NCBI GenBank assembly: GCA_963834685.1
Contig: CAWICW010000009.1
Span: forward strand, 186,001-250,000
Direction: 5' to 3'
Source: Palsa-504 sp963834685
GTDB taxonomy: Bacteria; Actinomycetota; Actinomycetes; Streptosporangiales; Streptosporangiaceae
Length of the DNA: 64,000 nucleotides
Shown: positions 16,416-25,309 of the stretch, piece by piece
Layout of the letters: the number at the start of each line of letters is the position of its first letter
Position numbering within the stretch: the first letter of the stretch is position 1
The notes under the pieces: generated by a model
Databases searched by the model: none
What the model saw: the letters and a program-made list of their open reading frames with translations, nothing else
What the model was told of the DNA's origin: nothing
Translations under genes and position numbers: made by a program

Positions 16416-17816
16416 ATGACAGACGGAGCGATCGAGACGGTGGTGGGGCGGACCAGCCAGGAACAGATTCGCCTGGTCCGATTCCTGTACGCCGACCACG
16501 GCGGGATCATCCGCGGCAAGGCGTCCGGCACCGGGCATCTGCGGGAGCGCATGGCCAGCGGCATCGGGCACACCGTGGCGATGATGGCCATGTCCATGCT
16601 CGACCATCTGCAGCCGGTGGCCGGGATGGGGCCGGTCGGCGAGGTCCGGATCCTGCCCGACCCTGACACGTTCGTCCCGCTCCCCTATGCGCCGGGCGCC
16701 GCGGCCATGCTCGCGGACCTGGTCAAGCCGGACGGGTCGCCGTGGGAGGCGTGCGCCCGGACCTTCCTCAAGCAGGCCATCGCCGAACTGGCCGGCGAGG
16801 GATACGCGATGCAGGCCGCGTTCGAGCCCGAGTTCACCATCGGCCGCCGCGAGTCCTCCCCCGCCGGGCCGTCCATCCCGGACCGGCTGATCCCGATCGA
16901 CGACAGCCTGTGCTACTCCTCCACCGGCTTCCACCTGGCGCACGACTTCACCATGGAACTCGTCGAGGCGCTGGAGGCCCAGGGCCTGGTCGTCGAGCAC
17001 TACTACCCCGAGCTCGGCCACGGCCAGCACGAGATGTCGATCAGGTACGCCGACGCGCTGCGCGCCGCGGACAACCACGTGCTGTACCGGGAAACCGTCC
17101 GCGGCGTGGCCTTCCGGCACGGACTGTGGGCCAGCCTGGCCCCCAAGCCGATCCCGGACCAGGCCGGAAACGGCACCCACCTGCACGGCTCGCTCATCGA
17201 CCTCACGGCGGACGGCGAGCCGGGCGGGCGGAACGTGTTCGCCGACCCCGCCGACCGGAACGGCCTGTCCCAGACCGGCTACCACTTCATCGGCGGGCTG
17301 CTGGCCCACCTGCCCGCCCTGGTCGCGCTGAGCTGCGCCAGCGTGAACAGCTACCGGCGGCTCGCGCCGCAGATGTGGGCCAGCGCGTACACCTGCTACG
17401 GGATGGACAACCGCGAGGCGGCGATCCGGATCTGCTCTCCGCTGCGGGGGGACTCGGGCAGTTCGGTCAACCTGGAGCTGAAGCCGTCCGATTCCAGCGC
17501 CAACCCGTACCTTGCGCTCGGCGGGTTCATCTACGCCGGGCTGGATGGCATCCGCGGCAAGCTCGATCCCGGTGAGGCCATGAACGTCGACCCGGCCACG
17601 CTCAGCGAGGCCGAGCGGGCCATCGCCGGCGCGCACCGCCTGCCCGCCTCGCTCAACGCGGCGCTGGACGCGCTGAGCGCCGACTCGATGCTGATGGACG
17701 CGCTCGGCCCGCTGCGCAGCACGGCCTACCTGGCCGTCAAGCGCTCCGAGGCGGCCCACTTCGCGCACTCCACCGACCCCTACTACGAGTGCTTCCAGCA
17801 CTTCACCAAGATCTGA
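16416..17816 (+). CDS. Glutamine-synthetase-family ligase (GlnA-like, gamma-glutamyl ligase type)
   Basis: The 466-aa protein has the GS fold. The beta-grasp start VRFLYADHGGIIRGKASG replaces the ammonium-type latch, catalytic-domain FEPEFT and HYYPELGHGQHEMSI follow, then GNGTHLHGSL and NREAAIRICSPL. Divergent members of this family in actinobacteria join glutamate to polyamines or other amines rather than to ammonia. The sequence does not contain the adenylylation-loop signature I would expect in GlnA1, so a specialised ligase is more likely. The ATG at 16416 gives the family N-terminus. A hairpin follows the gene. Confidence 0.85.
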   Translation: MTDGAIETVVGRTSQEQIRLVRFLYADHGGIIRGKASGTGHLRERMASGIGHTVAMMAMSMLDHLQPVAGMGPVGEVRILPDPDTFVPLPYAPGAAAMLADLVKPDGSPWEACARTFLKQAIAELAGEGYAMQAAFEPEFTIGRRESSPAGPSIPDRLIPIDDSLCYSSTGFHLAHDFTMELVEALEAQGLVVEHYYPELGHGQHEMSIRYADALRAADNHVLYRETVRGVAFRHGLWASLAPKPIPDQAGNGTHLHGSLIDLTADGEPGGRNVFADPADRNGLSQTGYHFIGGLLAHLPALVALSCASVNSYRRLAPQMWASAYTCYGMDNREAAIRICSPLRGDSGSSVNLELKPSDSSANPYLALGGFIYAGLDGIRGKLDPGEAMNVDPATLSEAERAIAGAHRLPASLNAALDALSADSMLMDALGPLRSTAYLAVKRSEAAHFAHSTDPYYECFQHFTKI

Positions 17817-17824
17817 TCACCGGC

Positions 17825-17862
17825 CCGCCCTGCTAGCCGCGATCCGGGGATTGACAGGGCGG
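17825..17862. terminator. Candidate hairpin terminator after the GS-like gene
   Basis: CCGCCCTG at 17825-17832 and CAGGGCGG at 17855-17862 form a perfect 8-bp inverted repeat with a 22-nt loop, starting nine bases after the stop codon. No T-run follows, as is usual in high-GC actinomycetes. It lies between convergent units and may act in both directions. Confidence 0.5.
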
Positions 17863-17875
17863 CTGCGCCAAGGCA

Positions 17876-18571
17876 CTAGTCGCCGGCGGACGCGAGCGGG
17901 CCGCCGCGGTCACCCGCGCGGAAGATGGCCTCGGGGGGCTTGGCGATGACGGACAGCGGGGTGGCAATGTCCTCCAGGGACTTGCCCTCGGCGTCGACGG
18001 CGAGGAACGCCGCGACGACGCCGCCCAGGATCATCGCTCCCGCGCCGAGCAGGTAGCCCCAGTAGAGCTTGTTCGGGTCCTGGCCGTTGCCGATCAGGTG
18101 ACCGTACAGGTGCGAGCCGAGCGAGCCGAAGCACTGGGCGATGGCGAAGAACACCGCGATGGCCTTGGACGTCGGCCTCGATCTGGGCGATGGAGGCCTC
18201 GGCTTGTTTCTCCCGGCCGTGCATGATTTGCCAGCGAGGGCTTTCCGGCAGGTGCCGCCGGACGAAGATGATGACCAGGGCGAGCACCGGTCCGACCAGG
18301 TAGGCGATGCGCCAGCCCAGCGCGGCCGTGATGTGGTTCAGCGCGACCAGGGTGACGATGGTGCCAAGGTGTTGCCGAGGGTCAGGTCGGGTCCGACGTT
18401 GCTGGCGATGGTGATCTCCAGGCCGTCCAGGACCCAGGCCACCCCGAGCGCAATCACCAGCCTGGTGTGGAACCGGGACCACGGGAGCCGGTCGATCCGG
18501 GCCGGGATCAGGCTCCGGATCGCGGAGCTGCTGGCCGTACCGGACGGTAGCGACATCGCGCCCTCCTTCAA
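17876..18571 (-). pseudogene. MFS transporter remnant with frameshifts and internal deletions
   Basis: Three overlapping frames each carry part of a major-facilitator protein of the metabolite/sugar-transporter type. The start (18571) reads HTRLVIALGVAWVLDGLEIT, the first helix with its conserved Asp/Glu. Another frame has AALGWRIAYLVGPVLALVII and HLPESPRW, the end of the first half. The last frame (from about 18154) has FGSLGSHLYGHLIG, WGYLLGAGAMILGGVVAAFL and the C-terminus. Total coding DNA is about 230 codons against 420-480 in intact members, so large pieces are missing. A clean GGAGG site still precedes the first ATG, which suggests recent decay. Confidence 0.85.
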
Positions 18572-18808
18572 GCGCTTGACAACTGCGGCCGAGGCCCCCG
18601 TGGCTACCCGGCTACCCCGTCACCCGACAAAAAACCTGCTCAGGTACACCAATTTCTCGGACAGCCGACGAGCTGATCGATCCCGAAGGGCCCGGGGACC
18701 TGTTCCGCACCCTGGTAGCGGGGCTGCCCCGTAATCGGACCGAGTAGCACCCCGGACCTGGCCGAGGAAGTCCCCGGACACGCCGAACTCGACCAGGTCC
18801 GGTCGCGG

Positions 18809-20011
18809 CTAGCCAGCGATCTGGTATTCCTCCAGGAGCCGACGTCCGATGATCATCTTCTGGATTTCGGCCGTGCCCTCGCCGATCAGCAGCATCGGTG
18901 CCTCCCGGTAGAGGCGCTCGATCTCGTACTCCTTCGAGAAGCCGTAGCCGCCGTGGATGCGGAAGGAGTCCTCCACGACTTCCTTGCCGTATTCGGACGC
19001 GAGGTATTTGGCCATCCCCGCCTCCAGGTCGTTCCGGAGACCGGAATCCTTCCGGCGGGCCGCCATGACCATCATCTGGTGGGCCGCCTCGACCTTGGTG
19101 GCCATATCGGCCAGCTTGAAGGCGATCGCCTGGTGCTGGGCGATCGGCTGGCCGAACGTGTGCCGCCGCTGGGCATAGTCGATGGCCAGCTCGAAGGCGC
19201 GCAGCGCGACCCCGCAGCCGCGCGCCGCGACATTGACCCGGCCGACCTCCACGCCGTCCATCATCTGGTAGAAGCCCCGGCCGGTCCGGCCGCCCAGTAC
19301 CCGGCCGGCCGGGATGCGGACATCGGCCAGGATCAGCTCGGTGGTGTCGACGCCCCGGTAGCCCATCTTCTCGATCTTCCCGGGCACGGTCAGGCCCGGC
19401 ACCGCGGGGTTGGGCCCGAAGCCCGGCTCCTTCTCGATCAGGAACGCGGTCATGTTCCGGTGCGGGCTGGACTCCCCTTCGCCGGTCCGGCACAGCAAGG
19501 CCACCAGGTTGGATGTGCCGCCGTTGGTCAGCCACATCTTCTGGCCGTTGATCACGTAGTCGTCCCCGTCGCGGACCGCCCTGGTGCGGATCGCCGCGAC
19601 ATCCGAGCCCAGGCCGGGCTCCGACATGGAGAACGCGCCGCGCACCTCGCCGGCCGCCATCTTGGGCAGGAAGTAGTCCTTCTGCTCGCCGGTGCCGTGG
19701 CGGGCGATCATATGCGCGACGATGAAGTGGGTGTTGATAATGCCGGACACCGACATCCAGCCGCGGGCGATCTCCTCCACGACCAGGGCATACAGCAGCA
19801 GCGAGGCGCCCAGGCCGTCATAGTCCTGCGGTATGGTCAGCCCGAACAGGCCGAGCTTGCGCATCCCCTCCACGATCTGGGCCGGGTATTCGTCCCGGTG
19901 CTCCAGCTCGGTCGCCACCGGGATGATCTCCCGGGCAGTAAAGTCCCGCACGGTGGCGAGGATGTCCCGCTCGAACTCGGTCAGGCCTTCGGTCTGGGCC
20001 AGGCGTCCCAT
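18809..20011 (-). CDS. mcd: Acyl-CoA dehydrogenase, probable methylsuccinyl-CoA dehydrogenase
   Basis: The 400-aa flavoprotein shows normal acyl-CoA dehydrogenase order: helical N-domain, FSMSEPGLGSDVAA and the MWLTNGG beta domain, and a helical C-domain with RIHGGYGFSKEYEIERLYRE. The likely catalytic Glu lies in LIGEGTAEIQ. It is the last gene of the five-gene ethylmalonyl-CoA operon, where the expected enzyme oxidises (2S)-methylsuccinyl-CoA to mesaconyl-CoA, passing electrons to ETF. It lacks the N-terminal extension of proteobacterial Mcd, as do other actinobacterial versions. Substrate is inferred from the neighbours. Confidence 0.88.
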   Translation of the reverse strand: MGRLAQTEGLTEFERDILATVRDFTAREIIPVATELEHRDEYPAQIVEGMRKLGLFGLTIPQDYDGLGASLLLYALVVEEIARGWMSVSGIINTHFIVAHMIARHGTGEQKDYFLPKMAAGEVRGAFSMSEPGLGSDVAAIRTRAVRDGDDYVINGQKMWLTNGGTSNLVALLCRTGEGESSPHRNMTAFLIEKEPGFGPNPAVPGLTVPGKIEKMGYRGVDTTELILADVRIPAGRVLGGRTGRGFYQMMDGVEVGRVNVAARGCGVALRAFELAIDYAQRRHTFGQPIAQHQAIAFKLADMATKVEAAHQMMVMAARRKDSGLRNDLEAGMAKYLASEYGKEVVEDSFRIHGGYGFSKEYEIERLYREAPMLLIGEGTAEIQKMIIGRRLLEEYQIAG

Positions 20012-20023
20012 GGCGGTCGCTCC

Positions 20024-20533
20024 TTAGCTGGCGGGCTGGGGACGGCCGGGCTGCTCCCCGCCGCGCTCCTTGACGTAGGTGTGCGTCGGCACCATCACCT
20101 TGCGGCGGAACACGCACACCAGGGTGCCGTCCTGCTTGTAGCCGCGGGTCTCCACCTCCACCACGCCCCGGTCACCCTTGGAGGTGAGCCGCTTGGCCAG
20201 CACGGTGGTCTCGCCGTAGATGGTGTCGCCGTGGAAAGTCGGCGCCACGTGCTTCAGCGACTCGACCTCCAGGTTGGCGATGGCCTTTCCGGAGACGTCG
20301 GGCACCGACATGCCGAGCAGCAGCGAGTAGACGTAGTTGCCGACCACCACGTTCCGGCCGAACTCGGTTGTCTCCTCCGCGTAGTGCACGTCCAGGTGGA
20401 GGGGGTGATGGTTCATGGTGAGCAGGCAGAACAGGTGGTCGTCGTACTCGGTGACCGTCTTCCCGGGCCAGTGCTTGTAGACCGCTCCGGCCTCGAACTC
20501 CTCGTAGGTCCGTCCGAATTGCATCGCGCTCAC
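20024..20533 (-). CDS. mch: MaoC-family hydratase, probable mesaconyl-CoA hydratase
   Basis: The 169-aa single hot-dog protein reads MQFGRTYEEFEAGAVYKHWP at its start and carries the MaoC-type active-site stretch NHHPLHLDVHYAEETTEFGR. GNYVYSLLLGMS and FHGDTIYGETTV follow. In the ethylmalonyl-CoA pathway it would hydrate mesaconyl-CoA to beta-methylmalyl-CoA. The GTG at 20533 overlaps the mcl stop (GTGA); the ATG at 20524 is an equally plausible start three codons later. Proteobacterial Mch is twice as long, so this compact version is the actinobacterial type. Confidence 0.87.
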   Translation of the reverse strand: MSAMQFGRTYEEFEAGAVYKHWPGKTVTEYDDHLFCLLTMNHHPLHLDVHYAEETTEFGRNVVVGNYVYSLLLGMSVPDVSGKAIANLEVESLKHVAPTFHGDTIYGETTVLAKRLTSKGDRGVVEVETRGYKQDGTLVCVFRRKVMVPTHTYVKERGGEQPGRPQPAS

Positions 20534-21519
20534 CCCTGCGGGGGCTCGAACTTGGACGTGCGCTGCAGCCCCGCCGCCCGGCCCTTGGCTGCGATGACCA
20601 GCGCCATCTTGCGGGAAGCCTCGTCGATCATCTCGTCGCCGAGCATTGCGGAGCCCTTGGCGCCGCCCGCGTCGGACGTGCACCAGTCGTAGGCGTCCAG
20701 GATCAGCTCGGCGTGGTCGTAGTCCTCCTGCGACGGGGAGAAGATCTCGTTGGCGGCGGCGATCTGGTCCGGGTGCAGCACCCATTTGCCGTCAAAGCCC
20801 AGCGCGGCGGCTCGCCGGGCGACCGCGCGGTAGCCGTCGGTGTTGCGGATCTGCAGGTAGGGACCATCGATGGCCTGCAGGTCGTGGGCCCGGGCGGCGA
20901 TCAGGATGCGCATCAGGATGTAGTGGTAGGCGTCCGCCGGGTAGCCGGGCGGCTGCTCGCCGACGACCAGCGACTTCATGTTGACCGAGGCCATGAAGTC
21001 CGCCGGACCGAAGATGATGGTCTCCAGCCGCGGCGAGGCGGCGGCGATCTCATCGACGTTCATCAGCCCCCTGGCGTTTTCTATCTGGGCTTCGATGCCG
21101 ATCCGCCCGGACGGCAGGCCCACGGTCTTCTCGATCTGGGTGAGCAGCAGGTCCAGCGCCTTGACCTGTCCGGGGTCCTGCACCTTGGGCAGCATCAGGC
21201 AGTCCAGGTTGGCCCCGGCGCCCTCCACCACGGTGATCACGTCCCGGTAGGTCCAGTGCGTGGTCCAGTCGTTGACCCGGACGACCCGGACCTTGCTGCC
21301 CCAGTCGCCCTCGTTGAGCGCGTCGACCACCAGGTACCGGGCTTTGTCCTTGACCAGCGGCGCGCAGGCGTCCTCCAGGTCCAGGAACACCTCGTCGGCG
21401 GGCAGACCCTGGGCCTTCTCCAGGAAACGCGGATTGCTGCCGGGCACGGCCAGGCAGGAGCGGCGCGGGCGCAGCCGGTCCGTGGCGGCGGATTCGGTCA
21501 CTGCGGTCATGATGTTCAC
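20530..21519 (-). CDS. mcl: CitE-family lyase, probable beta-methylmalyl-CoA/L-malyl-CoA lyase
   Basis: The 329-aa TIM-barrel protein has the HpcH/CitE pattern: RRSCLAVPGSNPRFLEKAQG, DEVFLDLEDACAP, LMLPKVQDPGQV, GIEAQIENARGLMNVDEIAA, and GKWVLHPDQIAAANEIFSPS. The Glu/Asp pairs in DLEDA and AQIENA are the Mg2+ and acyl-CoA site. It would split beta-methylmalyl-CoA into glyoxylate and propionyl-CoA. The GTG start overlaps the ecm stop, and its own stop overlaps the mch start, so the operon is tightly coupled. No malyl-CoA thioesterase is visible next to it. Confidence 0.9.
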   Translation of the reverse strand: MNIMTAVTESAATDRLRPRRSCLAVPGSNPRFLEKAQGLPADEVFLDLEDACAPLVKDKARYLVVDALNEGDWGSKVRVVRVNDWTTHWTYRDVITVVEGAGANLDCLMLPKVQDPGQVKALDLLLTQIEKTVGLPSGRIGIEAQIENARGLMNVDEIAAASPRLETIIFGPADFMASVNMKSLVVGEQPPGYPADAYHYILMRILIAARAHDLQAIDGPYLQIRNTDGYRAVARRAAALGFDGKWVLHPDQIAAANEIFSPSQEDYDHAELILDAYDWCTSDAGGAKGSAMLGDEMIDEASRKMALVIAAKGRAAGLQRTSKFEPPQG

Positions 21520-23609
21520 CCTTCGATTGTCGCGGGCCCTGCGGGCTGGGCCGTCACGGCCGGGCTCGCCGACCAGGGCCGGAGCTGGTGGGCCAGGCGT
21601 ATCTCGTCCACGATGCGGCCGATGATGGCGGTGATGCTGAAATCCCTGGGCGTGAAGACGGCCGCCACCCCCTGGGTGCGCAGCACCTCGGCGTCAGCCG
21701 GCGGGATGATCCCGCCGGCCACCACCGGGATATCCCCGGCACCGGCCTCACGCAGCCGCCGCAGCACGTCGGGGACCAGTTCGGCGTGCCCGCCGGACAG
21801 GATCGACAGGCCCACGCAGTGCACGTCCTCGGCCACCGCGGCCGCCGCGATCTGCGCCGGGGTGAGCCGGATGCCGGCATAGATCACCTCGAATCCCGCG
21901 TCGCGGGCCCGGACGGCGATCTGCTCGATCCCGTTGGAGTGCCCGTCCAGGCCGGGCTTGCCCAGCAGCAGCCGCAGCCGCCCCGCCCCGATCTGTTCCG
22001 CAGTGGCGCGTACCGCAGTCCGGACTGCGGCCAGGTCCGCGCCGACGACCGCCGCCGGTACGCCGGACACCCCGGTCGGGGCCCGGTACTCGCCGAACAC
22101 CTCCCGCAGCGCGAAGGCCCATTCGCCGGTGGTCACGCCCGCACGGGCGCAGGCCAGGGTGGCGTCGACCAGGTTGACGCCGGGCCGCGCCGCATCGGCC
22201 TTCAGCCTGCCCAGAGCAGCCCTGACCTCGCTCTCGCCGCGCCGCCGGCGCCACTCCTGCAGGTCGGCCAACACCGCCTGCTCGTAGGCCGGATCGACCA
22301 GGTGGACGGCAGCGTTGCCGTCCGCGGTCAGCGGGCTCGGCTCGGTAGCTTCGAAGCAGTTGACGCCCACGATCTTCAGGTCCCCGGACTCGACACGGGC
22401 GCGCCGGGCCGCGTGGGAGGCGACCAGCTGGGTCTTGAGGTACCCGGACTCCACCGCCGGGACCATGCCGCCCAAGCCCTCGATGACCGCGATCTCCGCC
22501 TTGGCGGCGGACACCAGCTCCGCGGTCTTGGCCTCCACCACCGGTGAGCCGTCGAACAGGTCGCCGTACTCCAGCAGGTCCGACTCGTACGCGAGCACCT
22601 GCTGGATCCGCAGGCTCCACTGCTGGTCCCACGGCCGCGGCAGGCCCAGCGCCTCGTTCCACGCCGGGAGCTGGATCGCCCGGGCCCTGGCATCGCGTGA
22701 CAACACCACGGCCAGCATCTCCAGGACGATCCGCTGGATGTTGTTCTCCGGCTGCGCCTCGGTCAGGCCGAGCGAGTTGACCTGCACGCCGTACCGGAAG
22801 CGCCGCAGCGCCGGGTCGGCGATGCCGTAGCGCTCCCTGGTCAGCTGGTCCCAGAGCCGGGAGAAGGCGCGCATCTTGCACATCTCCTCGACGAACCGGA
22901 CGCCCGCGTTGACGAAGAAGGACATCCGCCCGACGACCTCGCCCATCCGGTCCCCAGGTACCTGCCCGGAGTCCCGGACCGCGTCCAGGATGGCCGTCGC
23001 GGTGCACAGCGCGTACGCGATCTCCTGCACCGGGGTAGCCCCGGCCTCCTGCAGGTGGTAGCTGCACACGTTGACCGGGTTCCACCTGGGCAGGCGCGTC
23101 ACCGTGTAGGCGATCAGGTCGGTGGTCAGGCGCACCGAGGGTCCCGGCGGGAACACGTACGTGCCACGGGACAGGTACTCCTTGATGATGTCGTTCTGCG
23201 TGGTGCCGGTCAGCGCGGCGATGTCGGCGCCTTGCTCCTCGGCGACAATCTGGTACAGCGCCAGCAGCCACATGGCCGTGGCGTTGATCGTCATCGAGGT
23301 ATTGCTCCGCGCCAGCGGGATGCCGTCGAACAGAACCCGCATGTCACCCAGGTGCCCGACCGGGACACCGACCCGGCCGACCTCGCCGCGGGCCAGCACG
23401 TGGTCGGCGTCGTACCCGGTCTGGGTGGGCAGATCGAACGCCACCGACAGGCCGGTCTGCCCCTTGGCCAGGTTCCGCCGGAACAGCGCGTTGGACTCCA
23501 GCGCGCTGGAGTGCCCGGCGTAGGTCCGCATCAGCCACGGACGGTCCCGGGCGGGCCGAGGCGATTGCCCCGGTCCGTTCGGCTTCATCATGTTCTTCCC
23601 GATCCTCAC
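21516..23609 (-). CDS. ecm: Ethylmalonyl-CoA mutase, B12-dependent
   Basis: The 697-aa protein combines a mutase TIM-barrel and a C-terminal cobalamin-binding domain. The barrel includes GLSVAFDLPTQTGYDADH, ALTGTTQNDIIKEYLSRGTY and FRYGVQVNSLGLTEAQPENN. The B12 domain has the base-off His motif in GKPGLDGHSNGIEQIA, then LSILSGGHAELVPDVL and VVAGGIIPPADAEVL. It lies directly downstream of ccr, which distinguishes it from methylmalonyl-CoA mutase. It converts (2R)-ethylmalonyl-CoA to (2S)-methylsuccinyl-CoA. The GTG start overlaps the ccr stop; a later Met (MMKPNG) is an alternative. Confidence 0.95.
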   Translation of the reverse strand: MRIGKNMMKPNGPGQSPRPARDRPWLMRTYAGHSSALESNALFRRNLAKGQTGLSVAFDLPTQTGYDADHVLARGEVGRVGVPVGHLGDMRVLFDGIPLARSNTSMTINATAMWLLALYQIVAEEQGADIAALTGTTQNDIIKEYLSRGTYVFPPGPSVRLTTDLIAYTVTRLPRWNPVNVCSYHLQEAGATPVQEIAYALCTATAILDAVRDSGQVPGDRMGEVVGRMSFFVNAGVRFVEEMCKMRAFSRLWDQLTRERYGIADPALRRFRYGVQVNSLGLTEAQPENNIQRIVLEMLAVVLSRDARARAIQLPAWNEALGLPRPWDQQWSLRIQQVLAYESDLLEYGDLFDGSPVVEAKTAELVSAAKAEIAVIEGLGGMVPAVESGYLKTQLVASHAARRARVESGDLKIVGVNCFEATEPSPLTADGNAAVHLVDPAYEQAVLADLQEWRRRRGESEVRAALGRLKADAARPGVNLVDATLACARAGVTTGEWAFALREVFGEYRAPTGVSGVPAAVVGADLAAVRTAVRATAEQIGAGRLRLLLGKPGLDGHSNGIEQIAVRARDAGFEVIYAGIRLTPAQIAAAAVAEDVHCVGLSILSGGHAELVPDVLRRLREAGAGDIPVVAGGIIPPADAEVLRTQGVAAVFTPRDFSITAIIGRIVDEIRLAHQLRPWSASPAVTAQPAGPATIEG

Positions 23610-24943
23610 AAGTCCCGGAACCGGTTGATCTCGGTCAGGTGCTTCTCACGCAGCTTGTGATCGCGCACGCCCAGACCCTCCTGCGGGGCCAGGCACAGGA
23701 TCCCGACCTTGCCGTGGTGCAGGTTCCGGTGCACATCCAGGGCAGCCTGGCCGGCATCCGCCAGCGGGTAGACCACCGACATGGTCGGGTGGATCATGCC
23801 CTTGGCGATCAGCCGGTTGGCCTGCCACGCCTCCCGGTAGTTCGCGAAGTGCGAGCCGATGATGCGCTTGAGGCTCATCCACAGGTAGCGGTTGTCGTAC
23901 TCGTGCAGGTACCCCGAGGTCGAGGCGCAGGTCACGATCGTGCCGCCGCGGCGGGTCACGTACACCGACGCGCCGAACGTCTCCCGGCCGGGATGCTCGA
24001 ACACGATGTCGACGTCCTCGCCGCCGGTGAGCTCGCGGATCCTGGCCCCGAACCGCTTCCATTCCTTGGGATCCTGCGTCCGCTCGTCCTTCCAGAACCG
24101 GTAGCCCTCGGCCGCGCGGTTGATGATCAGCTCGGCGCCCATCGACCGGCACAGCTCGGCCTTGCGCTCGCTGGACACCACGCAGATCGGGATCGCCCCG
24201 CCGGCCAGCGCGTACTGGGTGGCGTAAGCGCCCAGCCCGCCGCTGGCCCCCCAGATCAGCACGTTGTGGCCCTGCTTCATCGCCGCGCCGTTGTCCGAGA
24301 CCAGCTGCCGGAAGGCGGTCGAGTTCACCAGCCCCGGCGTCGCGGCCTCCTCCCAGGTCAGGTGCCCTGGCTTGGGCATCAGCTGGTTGGTCTTGACCAG
24401 GGCCAGCTCGGCCAGGCCGCCGAAGTTGGTCTCGTACCCCCAGATCCGCTGCTCCGGGTCGAGCATGGTGTCGTTGTGGCCGTCGGAGCTCTCCAGCTCC
24501 ACGGACAGGCAGTGGGCAACCACCTCCTCGCCCGGCTGCCAGACGGTCACCCCCGGGCCAGTGCGCAGCACCACCCCCGCCAGGTCCGACCCGACCACGT
24601 GATACGGCAGGTCGTGCCGGGCGGTGAGCTCCGACAGCTTCCCGTACCGGCGCAGGAACGCGAAGGTAGACACCGGCGAGAAGATCGAACTCCACACCGT
24701 GTTGTAGTTGACCGCACTGGCCATCACCGCGACCAGCGCCTCGCCCCAGGCAAGCTCGGGGACCGGCACCTCCTGCACGTGCAGCGACCTACGGGGGTCC
24801 CGATCGCCGGCGGGGATGCCGTCGAACATGCGCTCCTCGTCCCGGTGCAGGGTGACGGCCCGGTAGAACCCGGGCAGCGGCAGCGCGGCGAAGTCGCCTG
24901 GCTGGCTGGCGGGGTCGAGGATGGCTTCAAGGATTTCTTTCAT
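23606..24943 (-). CDS. ccr: Crotonyl-CoA carboxylase/reductase
   Basis: The 445-aa medium-chain dehydrogenase/reductase is the hallmark enzyme of the ethylmalonyl-CoA pathway; it reductively carboxylates crotonyl-CoA with CO2 and NADPH. Recognisable stretches are SAVNYNTVWSSIFSPVSTFA, HVVGSDLAGVVLRTGPGVTV, the Rossmann loop IWGASGGLGAYATQYALAGG, and the C-terminal MWMSLKRIIGSHFANYREAW region in family order. ATG 24943 sits seven bases after AGGAGG. It leads a minus-strand operon and is divergent from pckG, and two DevR-like sites lie in the shared gap. Confidence 0.96.
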   Translation of the reverse strand: MKEILEAILDPASQPGDFAALPLPGFYRAVTLHRDEERMFDGIPAGDRDPRRSLHVQEVPVPELAWGEALVAVMASAVNYNTVWSSIFSPVSTFAFLRRYGKLSELTARHDLPYHVVGSDLAGVVLRTGPGVTVWQPGEEVVAHCLSVELESSDGHNDTMLDPEQRIWGYETNFGGLAELALVKTNQLMPKPGHLTWEEAATPGLVNSTAFRQLVSDNGAAMKQGHNVLIWGASGGLGAYATQYALAGGAIPICVVSSERKAELCRSMGAELIINRAAEGYRFWKDERTQDPKEWKRFGARIRELTGGEDVDIVFEHPGRETFGASVYVTRRGGTIVTCASTSGYLHEYDNRYLWMSLKRIIGSHFANYREAWQANRLIAKGMIHPTMSVVYPLADAGQAALDVHRNLHHGKVGILCLAPQEGLGVRDHKLREKHLTEINRFRDL

Positions 24944-25309
24944 GGCCGCCTCCTGCTTCAGCGTTGCCACGCCGTCCAGGGATCACTAGCGCCGATGGGC
25001 ACCTCGTCACGGGACTAATGGCCCGTCTTCGTCCGCCAGCACGGCGCCGTCGCCGCCGACGTCCGCATCCGCCTCGCCGGCTCGGAGGATTCGGCCGCGG
25101 CGGGGGGATGATGCCCGAGGTACCCATGGCGGTCCCGTGGATATACCTACCCAGGTCCCGGGTGCGGGGGACTTTCGGCTCTCCTGGGTCAGGTCGAGCC
25201 AGATGAGAGTGGGTTAAACGAACATTCGCCGCAGCCGCCGGCCTGGCCTGAACTGAACTGCGGACGCGACGGTGTGTCGCGCCCGTTAGTCCTGGTAGGA
25301 GTGATAGCG
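24944..25309. promoter_or_regulatory. Divergent ccr/pckG control region with two DevR/DosR-like sites
   Basis: This 366-bp gap holds no credible gene. Two sites resemble the dormancy-regulator box GGGACTWWAGTCCC. GGGACTAATGGCCC at 25011-25024 matches 12 of 14 positions and lies 68 bp upstream of the ccr start. GGGACTTTCGGCTC at 25168-25181 matches 11 of 14 and lies 128 bp upstream of pckG. The consensus comes from mycobacterial DosR work. Whether this organism has a DevR regulator is not visible here. Confidence 0.45.

Noticed and set aside
18572..18808. Possible gene or DevR-like site in the gap before mcd
   Set aside because: Frames here are shadows, and GGGGACTTCCTCGGCC (minus strand) has the wrong spacing for the dormancy box.
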